Positions 7,896 to 13,418 of a stretch of DNA of 13,418 nt are shown here, in pieces. Position 1 is the first letter of the stretch. Each line of letters opens with the position of its first letter. This DNA is from Acidobacteriaceae bacterium (GTDB taxonomy: Bacteria > Acidobacteriota > Terriglobia > Terriglobales > Acidobacteriaceae): NCBI GenBank assembly GCA_030040115.1, contig JASHUH010000385.1, forward strand, positions 1 to 13,418, given 5' to 3'. The notes under the pieces were generated by a model, which saw only the letters and a program-made list of their open reading frames with translations, was not told the origin of the DNA and searched no databases. Both the position numbers and the translations under genes were made by a program.

Positions 7896-10106
7896 TCAGT
7901 GACCGTTGCGCTCTTCCTCTTTGGCGTGTTGTGCGTTATATGCCTTCCACGACGCATCGATGACATAGGCGTGAATGGCATGGGATTGTTCAACGGTAAG
8001 TTTCGATACCGGGGGATATTGCAATTCCTTGATGCCGAAGCCCAGCATCCCTTGTTTTGCGTGCGTGCCGCCCAGCACGATCGCATCCCACTGCCGATGC
8101 ACGCCTGCCGGCATATAGCGAAGATCAGGAATGGCGCCGTCATTTCCGTTCCCCGAATCGACCCAAGCTCCGCTTCCATCGAGTCCGGGCGAGTGGCAGC
8201 CTGCGCACAGATGATTGTTGTAGAGCCTGCGGCCTTCTTCGATCACCGCCTGGTTCACGTGCTGTTCCGGCGGCGCAGGGACTTCGGGAACCACATCGGG
8301 GGGAAAGGGGAAGGGGATATCGCCGTTCAGCTTGAATGCGAGGAGTCTCGCCGGCCCGCGTTCGGACTGCGGTGTGGCCATCGCACTGCCCGGGCCAAAG
8401 ATTCGCGATGCAGAGCCCCAGCCGACCGGAATCAAAATATACTGCTCGCCACCCACTCGATAACTGATGGGGACGGAGTCGATCGCCGAACCGGTCATGA
8501 TCGACCATAGCTTCTTGCCGGTGTCCGCGGCATAGGCTGCGAACTCGCCTGTGCCCTGGCCCTGAAAAAGCAGGTCTCCCGCCGTGGACAGAACAGCGCC
8601 GTTGGTCGCGATAGGTTCAGTGACGGACCAGCGAGCTTGATTGGCGATCGGATCCCACGCTTCCAGCCGGCCAAAGAAGTCCCCGCGCAACCCACGAAGG
8701 TCCGTTGCCGCGTGAGCGTCTGGACGCATGTCGGTGAGTGGAATGTAGACAAGGCCCGTCTGCGGGCTATAGCTCATCGGCCACCAGTTATGAACCGTCC
8801 ACTGGAGGCTTCTGTGGCCGCTCGTGGAAGGAGGGTCGATGACCACGTCGCCCACTGCCAAAGAGTCCTCGACCTGCGAATCTCTGTTGATGTTTTCGGG
8901 CGGCGCCTCAACGGGCCTGCCTGTCGCGAGATCGAGCGAGTGCGCCCAACGAGTGTGGACCAGCGGACCGCCGTTGATGAGCTTTCCGGTCTTGGCGTCG
9001 AGCACGTAAAAGAAGCCGTTCTTAGGAGCAGTCATCGCGACGTGCCGATCTTCGCCATGGATCGTCAGGTCGGCGAGAATGATATGGAAGTTCTCCGTCT
9101 GCAGGTACTTTCCGCTCGTCTGGTAGTGCCACTCATACTTTCCACTGTCGGCATCGATCGCCACAATGGATCCGGAGTAGAGTTTGGCGCCGGCGGGCGT
9201 CTTGTCGGGAATGTCGCCTTCCCCTCCATGAGCGCCAGCCGTTCCGAAGAGGATATAGTTGGTTGTCGGATCATAGGTGATCGCGTCCCATACGTCGCCG
9301 CCGCCGACCTTCCAGTAATCTTTCCCCTGCCAAGTATTCAGAACCTTTTCAAGCGCTGGAGATTCGGGACCATCCGCGGGATTTCCCGGCACTGTCCAAA
9401 AGCGGTAGGCTTCTTTGCCGGTCTGCGCATCGAAAGCGACCAGGGAGCCCCGAGACTCATCATCCGATCCGTTGTAGCCAATGAACACCTTGCCTCTGGC
9501 CACATGGGGCGCGCCGGTGCTCCCGGTCCACTCGGGATTGCATATCTGCGAATCCCACAGCTTTTTCCCCGTGGCGGCGTCGATCGCAAACAGCCGGCAA
9601 TCGCCAGTGGCGACATATACTTTGCCTTGCCAAACCGCAACCCCGCGATTCACTCGAACAGCATATGAGTTCTGCGTGCTGACGCCCCGCTCGACATGCG
9701 GATCATATCTCCAGATCAGCTTCCCCGTCGCGGCATTCACTGCATCGACAATCGACAACGGCTCGCTGACGTAAATTACGCCATCGACCTCAATCGGCTC
9801 AGCGGCCATCCCCATCGCACTATGCAGATCCAACGACCACGCCAAGCCGAGCTTGCCGACATTCTGAGAGGTTATGTCGTGGAGCGGGCTGAAATGGGTC
9901 TCATTGAAATTCTCGCCGGGAACCAGCCAATCATTGCCGGCGGGCGCTTGGGCAAGAACGCGCTGCTCGTTGACATCCCCGAAGCCTCGGCTCGCAGCGG
10001 CTGCCGCGCGCCCCCTGCAAGCGGATAAGAACGCCAAGAGCGCACAAGCCGCTGAAGCAAAAAGAACAACGCAGAGAACACGGAGATGAGGGAAGGACGT
10101 TTTCAT
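7896..10106 (-). CDS. Quinohaemoprotein dehydrogenase-like lipoprotein (PQQ propeller plus cytochrome c), altered active site
   Basis: The 736 residues start with a signal ending in lipobox LSAC (C30), suggesting a periplasm-facing lipoprotein. Residues ~55-600 form the eight-bladed propeller of type I/II PQQ alcohol dehydrogenases, with W-docking repeats such as AIDAATGKKLW. A linker leads to a cytochrome c domain with CAGCH (634-638) and likely axial M687. Features kept are DVWDAITYDP with PQQ-floor W273, VNRGVA with R154, PKNGFFYVLD with K362, and HNWWPMSYSPQTGLVYIP. Altered positions are the usual GTGN metal-ligand Asn (GTAG, G291), the GDN catalytic Asp (GAK, A307), the family Glu (D215) and the vicinal Cys-Cys (Y148-A149). 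The fold and electron-transfer domain are clear, but ordinary Ca2+-dependent alcohol oxidation is doubtful. The ATG at 10106 has no good ribosome binding site and overlaps the stop of a short upstream frame (ATGA). The TonB receptor gene follows 77 nt downstream. Confidence 0.88.
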   Translation of the reverse strand: MKTSFPHLRVLCVVLFASAACALLAFLSACRGRAAAAASRGFGDVNEQRVLAQAPAGNDWLVPGENFNETHFSPLHDITSQNVGKLGLAWSLDLHSAMGMAAEPIEVDGVIYVSEPLSIVDAVNAATGKLIWRYDPHVERGVSTQNSYAVRVNRGVAVWQGKVYVATGDCRLFAIDAATGKKLWDSQICNPEWTGSTGAPHVARGKVFIGYNGSDDESRGSLVAFDAQTGKEAYRFWTVPGNPADGPESPALEKVLNTWQGKDYWKVGGGDVWDAITYDPTTNYILFGTAGAHGGEGDIPDKTPAGAKLYSGSIVAIDADSGKYEWHYQTSGKYLQTENFHIILADLTIHGEDRHVAMTAPKNGFFYVLDAKTGKLINGGPLVHTRWAHSLDLATGRPVEAPPENINRDSQVEDSLAVGDVVIDPPSTSGHRSLQWTVHNWWPMSYSPQTGLVYIPLTDMRPDAHAATDLRGLRGDFFGRLEAWDPIANQARWSVTEPIATNGAVLSTAGDLLFQGQGTGEFAAYAADTGKKLWSIMTGSAIDSVPISYRVGGEQYILIPVGWGSASRIFGPGSAMATPQSERGPARLLAFKLNGDIPFPFPPDVVPEVPAPPEQHVNQAVIEEGRRLYNNHLCAGCHSPGLDGSGAWVDSGNGNDGAIPDLRYMPAGVHRQWDAIVLGGTHAKQGMLGFGIKELQYPPVSKLTVEQSHAIHAYVIDASWKAYNAQHAKEEERNGH

Positions 10107-10160
10107 TTCAGTATGAATCTCAAACTCCGTTGGTCAAATGACAACTTTCGATAATTTCGC

Positions 10161-10189
10161 ATGCTATGCACACCTTTGGAATCCGTCAA
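10161..10189 (-). promoter_or_regulatory. Sigma70-type promoter for the quinohaemoprotein gene
   Basis: On the minus strand, TTGACG (10184-10189, five of six matches to the -35 consensus) is followed after exactly 17 nt by TAGCAT (10161-10166, four of six matches to -10). Transcription would begin near 10154, leaving a leader of about 48 nt before the ATG at 10106. The spacing and position fit well; a chance match cannot be excluded. It would serve the quinohaemoprotein and probably the receptor gene. Confidence 0.5.
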
Positions 10190-10201
10190 GAGAAATTGAT
10201 T

Positions 10202-10213
10202 GGGCCCGGGCCC
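10202..10213. repeat. 12-bp perfect GC palindrome
   Basis: GGGCCCGGGCCC reads identically on both strands. It lies 13 bp upstream of the predicted -35 box of the quinohaemoprotein promoter, where an activator or repressor dimer could bind. No second copy was noticed in the window. Confidence 0.4.
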
Positions 10214-10691
10214 GGAGTTGTCGGAGCAACGAAATGAAGGCGAGCTCGGAATGGCATTTGGACCTATTCCGCCAAATCGAGCGTCTACGCGACACTTGCG
10301 CCGCAACCCAAATCGACAAAGCGTAAAGACAGAAAACAGGATGCCTGAAAAACGCCCCATGGATGGGGAACCGGCTTCTGCCTGACGCGCGACGGCAGTG
10401 ACGAACGGGCGGGGCGCCAAAAATGCCGCCAATGCGGCTCTACAAAAATATCCGCGAAAGCTTAGTTCGTATGTAGATCCGGCGCCGGCGGGACACCCCT
10501 CTTGCCGGCAATCTTCTTCGCCGGATCCGTTGTGGCTTGCGATTGACTCGATTTTATCCCGGAATAGGCGCGAAGCTAGTCATGTTTTTGCTGGCGGTTT
10601 GGATTCTGCCTCTCCTTGCGCAAAGAGGATTAGCTCTTCACAAAGTCTGTGCTTTTTATGTAAACCTGTCAATCTAATTTTTTCGTAAAGA

Positions 10692-10727
10692 TTGCAGATT
10701 TTTTGCAACCAACGAATTTTTTTCGTT
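10692..10727. repeat. Two back-to-back small hairpins with T-rich loops
   Basis: TTGCA/TGCAA (10692-10696 with 10704-10708, loop GATTTTT) and AACGAA/TTCGTT (10711-10716 with 10722-10727, loop TTTTT) are separated by only 2 nt. The nearer one lies 24 nt beyond the stop of the right-hand aldehyde dehydrogenase. No T-run follows on the minus strand, so this is not a normal intrinsic terminator for that gene, though it could serve as a pause or 3'-end signal. Confidence 0.4.
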
Positions 10728-10751
10728 CCGGCCATCGACGCTGGCGCACAC

Positions 10752-12197
10752 TCACGCGGTGAAGCCGCCGAGCGCAATCACTTTGCGCTCCAAATATTCA
10801 TCGAGCCCTTCCGCTCCGCTTTCGTTGCCGAGGCCGCTCTCCTTCCAACCCGGGAAAGGAACTTCGGTGCTGTGCGGGGTCCACTCGTTCACCCCTACCA
10901 GCCCGAACTCCAGCCTCTCGGCGGTGCGCAGCGCTACATGAAGATCCCGGGTCCAGACATATGCGGACAGGCCATAGCGAGTGCTGTTGGCCAACTCGAT
11001 CGCCTCGTCGATTTCGCGGAAACTGGCGATGGGCAGAAGCGGGCCGAAGACTTCCTCGCGAAAGAGATCGCCTTGGGGCGGAGCCCCGGTAAGCACCGTA
11101 GGTTCAAAAAAATAGCCTTTCGTCCGGTCCCTGGGCCGGCCTCCTCCCGCGACCGCACGGGCGCCGGCGGCTATGGCCTCGCTCACCAAATTTTCGACGC
11201 GGTCGCGCTGGCGGGCGTTGATCAGCGGACCGACATTGGTTTCCGGATCGAGCCCCTCGCCGAGCTTGAGCTTGGCGACACTGGCAACCACTTGCTCGGT
11301 AAATGCCTCGGCAACCTGGTCGTGAACCAGGAAACGCTGCGGCGAGATACACACCTGGCCGGCGTTGCGAAACTTGGCCGCGACCGCGCCGGCAGCTACT
11401 TGAGCCATATCGGCGTCGGGAAAGATAAGGACCGGGGCGTTGCCGCCGAGTTCGAGCGAGAGCCGCGTAATTGTCTTCGACGCTCCATCCATCAGCAGCT
11501 TGCCCACGCGCTGGCTACCGGTGAAGTGAATCTTCGCGCACAACGGATTGTCGAGCATCTCGCGGCCCATGCTCTCGGGATCGCCATTGATCAGATTCAC
11601 CACTCCCGGCGGCAGGCCTGCCTCGACCAGCAGGTTCACCATTTCCATTGCGGTCATCGGCGTATATTCCGACGGCCGGATCACGAGTGTGCAACCCGCC
11701 GCCAAAGCTGCGGCAGCAGCGCGAGCCACGTTATAGGCGGGAAAGTTCCATGCGGTGATCAGTCCTACCACGCCCAGCGGTTGACGCAGGACGAACTCCC
11801 TCTTGGACGCGACCCGCGGAGGAACCCATCTCCCGTAAGCGCGCTTGCCTTCTTCGGCAAACCATTCGTAGAGATCGGCCGCCACGAGCCACTCGCCGCG
11901 CGCTTGCACAAGGGGTTTGCCGCTTTCAAGCACAGTTGTCCGCGCCAGATCTGCAGCCCGTTCGCGCATCAGGGAAGCGGCGCGCAGCAGAATCGCCGCC
12001 CGCTCGTACGCAGTCCGCTTAGACCAGGATGGGAAAGCGGCGTGCGCAGCATCGATCGCGGCGCGGCAGTCACGAGCGTCTCCGAATGGCGCCGTGAGGA
12101 TCGCCTCCTCGGTGGCCGGGTTCAAGACATCCCAGGTATTGCCGCCAACCGCCTCGCACCAGGCGTCGCCGATACGCTCCTTATAGACGTAACTCAT
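10752..12197 (-). CDS. NAD(P)-dependent aldehyde dehydrogenase (succinate-semialdehyde dehydrogenase-like)
   Basis: This 481-residue cytoplasmic enzyme oxidises an aldehyde to its acid. The ATG at 12197 is chosen because the upstream amidohydrolase stop overlaps it (ATGA) and GGAGAGAGGG lies about 10 nt before it; a longer frame from 12308 would overlap the amidohydrolase by over 100 nt. The chain is full length: LNPATEE (25-31), LITAWNFPAYNVARA with N151, FTGSQRVG (cofactor turn), LELGGNAP with general base E249, GQVCISPQR with catalytic C283, EEVFGP near residue 382, and a C-terminal WKESGLGNESG stretch. The usual KPSE cofactor motif reads RPSE, with R174 where most relatives have Lys, which may influence NAD versus NADP choice. 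The tail resembles the GabD-type group, but substrate cannot be fixed: succinate semialdehyde, benzaldehyde-like or lactaldehyde-like compounds are all possible. It is clearly different from the shorter dehydrogenase at 2225-3535. Confidence 0.88.
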   Translation of the reverse strand: MSYVYKERIGDAWCEAVGGNTWDVLNPATEEAILTAPFGDARDCRAAIDAAHAAFPSWSKRTAYERAAILLRAASLMRERAADLARTTVLESGKPLVQARGEWLVAADLYEWFAEEGKRAYGRWVPPRVASKREFVLRQPLGVVGLITAWNFPAYNVARAAAAALAAGCTLVIRPSEYTPMTAMEMVNLLVEAGLPPGVVNLINGDPESMGREMLDNPLCAKIHFTGSQRVGKLLMDGASKTITRLSLELGGNAPVLIFPDADMAQVAAGAVAAKFRNAGQVCISPQRFLVHDQVAEAFTEQVVASVAKLKLGEGLDPETNVGPLINARQRDRVENLVSEAIAAGARAVAGGGRPRDRTKGYFFEPTVLTGAPPQGDLFREEVFGPLLPIASFREIDEAIELANSTRYGLSAYVWTRDLHVALRTAERLEFGLVGVNEWTPHSTEVPFPGWKESGLGNESGAEGLDEYLERKVIALGGFTA

Positions 12198-13418
12198 GCT
12201 TCGTAAACCCTCTCTCCGGCAAGGTAGGTCGCCTCCACCCGGAGGTTGGGCAGCTCTTCGGTATCGGCTTCCAAGGGGTTTTTCGAAAGCACAGCCAGGT
12301 CTGCCCATTTCCCGGGAGCCAAGGTACCGCGCGTGGCCAGATCACCCCAGGCCAGAGCGCCGCTTACCGTGTAGCCGCGCAGAGCTTCGGCAACGGTGAT
12401 TCGCTGTTCCGGCTGCAACTCACGGCCTTTCTGCGTGCGCCGAGCGACCGCTGCGTACATGCCCAGAAGAGGGCTATCTTCTTCGACCACCGGGGCATCC
12501 GACGAGAGCGCGACATCCAATCCGGCATCCAGCATGGCGCGGAGAGGATAGGTGCGCGGCATAAACTCATCCGGCACCATGGCGGCAAAATTTTCTCCCA
12601 GAGAGTACAAAAAGATGCTCTGCGGCACGGAGATTACGCCGAGCCGAGCGGCCCGAGCCAACTGCTCGCCGGAAGGCAGGCCAAAATGCTCAATGCGATG
12701 CCGCAAGCCGCGAGCATGGGCGCCGAGCCCCTCATAAACGTCCAATACCTGATCGATGGCTACATCGCCGATGGCATGCGCAGCAATTTTCCACCCTGCG
12801 TCGTGCGATTCCTGGCAGAGGCCGCGTAGCTCCGAAGTTTCAAAACGCAGGGTGCCGCGCGTATCCGCGTGCTTATAGGGAATACTCAATGCCGCCGTAG
12901 CGCCGCTCAGACCGCCATCGGCCAGAAACTTGACTGTATCCACGCGCAACATCGGCGTTACGTGCCGCGCCGGAAGCGGCACTGGCTCGGGACGTGCATC
13001 GACACGGCGCAGCGGCATGACATTGATCCGAGCGGGCAGTTCCCCCAGCCGGTCCATCTCCAGGTACGCGTCAAGCAGCTCAGGAATTACGCCGCAATCG
13101 GACGAAGCGGTAATTCCCAACGCCAACTGATGGCGCAGCGCCGCCTGCACCATCTCCTTGTAGTCGCTGGCCGAAGGCGGTGGCAGCACGCGGTTGATCA
13201 GCCCCATCGCCATTTCGTGCAGCAGACCGTTGGGTTCGCCGCTTTCGTCGCGCTCGATGACGCCGCCAGGCGGTTCCGGAGTGTTGCGGTCAATCCCAGC
13301 TAGACGCAGGGCTGCGCTGTTGCATGCATAGATATGACCGCACGTACGGGTCAGCGCCACCGGACGATGCGGGGCTGCACGATCCAAATCTTCGCGCGTC
13401 GGCTTGCGCCGCTCTGGC
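12194..13418 (-). CDS. YtcJ-family metal-dependent amidohydrolase (N-terminal part outside window)
   Basis: The frame is open to the right edge; its visible 407 residues begin PERRKPTREDLDRAAPHRPV and end at TGA 12194-12196. The YtcJ group, which includes N-substituted formamide deformylase NfdA, is usually ~530-560 residues, so roughly 130 residues, including the HxH metal motif, are missing. Visible landmarks are CGHIYACNSAAL, VKFLADGGLSG (candidate bridging Lys region), AAHAIGDVAIDQVLDVYE (metal His), LRHRIEHFGLP (metal His), ALSSDAPVVEEDSPL (catalytic Asp) and a closing small beta domain with GTLAPGKWADLAVLSKNPL. Members hydrolyse C-N bonds of amides, formamides or cyclic amides, and no export signal can be judged because the N-terminus is absent. 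The stop overlaps the aldehyde dehydrogenase start by 4 nt, so the two are co-translated. This suggests an amide, then amine or aldehyde, then acid route, but the substrate is unknown. Confidence 0.88.
   Translation of the reverse strand, partial: PERRKPTREDLDRAAPHRPVALTRTCGHIYACNSAALRLAGIDRNTPEPPGGVIERDESGEPNGLLHEMAMGLINRVLPPPSASDYKEMVQAALRHQLALGITASSDCGVIPELLDAYLEMDRLGELPARINVMPLRRVDARPEPVPLPARHVTPMLRVDTVKFLADGGLSGATAALSIPYKHADTRGTLRFETSELRGLCQESHDAGWKIAAHAIGDVAIDQVLDVYEGLGAHARGLRHRIEHFGLPSGEQLARAARLGVISVPQSIFLYSLGENFAAMVPDEFMPRTYPLRAMLDAGLDVALSSDAPVVEEDSPLLGMYAAVARRTQKGRELQPEQRITVAEALRGYTVSGALAWGDLATRGTLAPGKWADLAVLSKNPLEADTEELPNLRVEATYLAGERVYEA

Larger units (their letters stand above)
10107..10751. 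other. 645-bp interval without a supported gene
   Basis: This stretch separates the right-hand aldehyde dehydrogenase gene from the quinohaemoprotein gene. No frame in it has both a good start signal and recognisable protein character. It holds a sigma70-like promoter near its left end, a 12-bp palindrome GGGCCCGGGCCC at 10202-10213, a CCCCAT-GG-ATGGGG inverted repeat at 10355-10368, and an AT-rich end (about 10635-10727) with T-runs and two small hairpins. A minus-strand TTGACA at 10667-10672 has only a weak -10 partner (CAGACT, 10644-10649). Confidence 0.7.

Noticed and set aside
8637..9668. A 343-residue plus-strand frame opposite the quinohaemoprotein gene
   Set aside because: It is antisense to a clearly conserved propeller gene, lacks recognisable domains and is explained by codon bias.
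10103..10432. A 109-residue minus-strand frame ending at the quinohaemoprotein start
   Set aside because: It has a TTG start, no ribosome binding site, no recognisable protein character, and crosses the predicted promoter. Only its stop/start overlap is of interest and is reported separately.
10692..12206. A 504-residue open frame on the plus strand opposite the second aldehyde dehydrogenase
   Set aside because: It begins at a TTG without a convincing ribosome binding site, shows no family motif, and lies exactly antisense to a gene with all aldehyde dehydrogenase catalytic residues. Long antisense frames are common opposite GC-rich genes.
1..13418. CRISPR arrays, tRNA or rRNA genes, transposases, integrases, toxin-antitoxin or phage-defence modules
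   Set aside because: I saw no regularly spaced repeats, no recognisable RNA gene, and no protein with such motifs among the plausible frames on either strand.

Overview
The window carries eight protein-coding genes, two of them cut by the window edges. All except the left-edge fragment are read from the minus strand. The best guess for the host is a heterotrophic, Gram-negative bacterium of the Acidobacteriota. The reasons are a large TonB-dependent receptor of the carboxypeptidase-regulatory-domain type with the NLPLNGRD-like motif that is greatly expanded in that phylum, several periplasmic quinoprotein dehydrogenases, and moderately high GC. This assignment is an inference; there is no rRNA or marker gene to confirm it.

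Layout, left to right. Positions 1-564 (+) are the C-terminal part of a PQQ-type alcohol dehydrogenase without a cytochrome tail. Positions 766-3535 (-) hold a two-gene GABA catabolic unit: a short succinate-semialdehyde dehydrogenase followed by a class III 4-aminobutyrate aminotransferase. Positions 3661-4149 (-) encode a small exported protein with an NTF2/SnoaL-like fold. Positions 4273-7818 (-) encode the TonB-dependent receptor, and 7896-10106 (-) a lipoprotein-type PQQ propeller dehydrogenase with a C-terminal cytochrome c domain. After a 645-bp non-coding interval, 10752-13418 (-) holds a second aldehyde dehydrogenase translationally coupled (ATGA overlap) to a YtcJ-type amidohydrolase that runs off the right edge.

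The genes share a theme: making and oxidising aldehydes. In the cytoplasm the aminotransferase turns GABA into succinate semialdehyde, and the adjacent dehydrogenase turns that into succinate for the TCA cycle. The amidohydrolase could release an amine or acid from an amide, with its coupled aldehyde dehydrogenase handling a later aldehyde. In the periplasm the quinoproteins would oxidise alcohols or aldehydes and pass electrons to cytochrome c. The quinohaemoprotein and the TonB receptor are 77 nt apart and probably share one promoter, recognisable just upstream of the quinohaemoprotein gene.

The most notable observation is that the quinohaemoprotein keeps its propeller, PQQ-floor Trp, PQQ-contacting Lys and haem motif, but appears to lack the metal-ligand Asn, the catalytic Asp and the vicinal Cys-Cys of its family. 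Secondary points are an SSADH that lacks about 20 N-terminal residues, a small ORF with a strong ribosome binding site that overlaps the aminotransferase tail, and a T-tract/hairpin island beyond the second aldehyde dehydrogenase. No CRISPR array, tRNA, rRNA, transposase or attachment site was seen.
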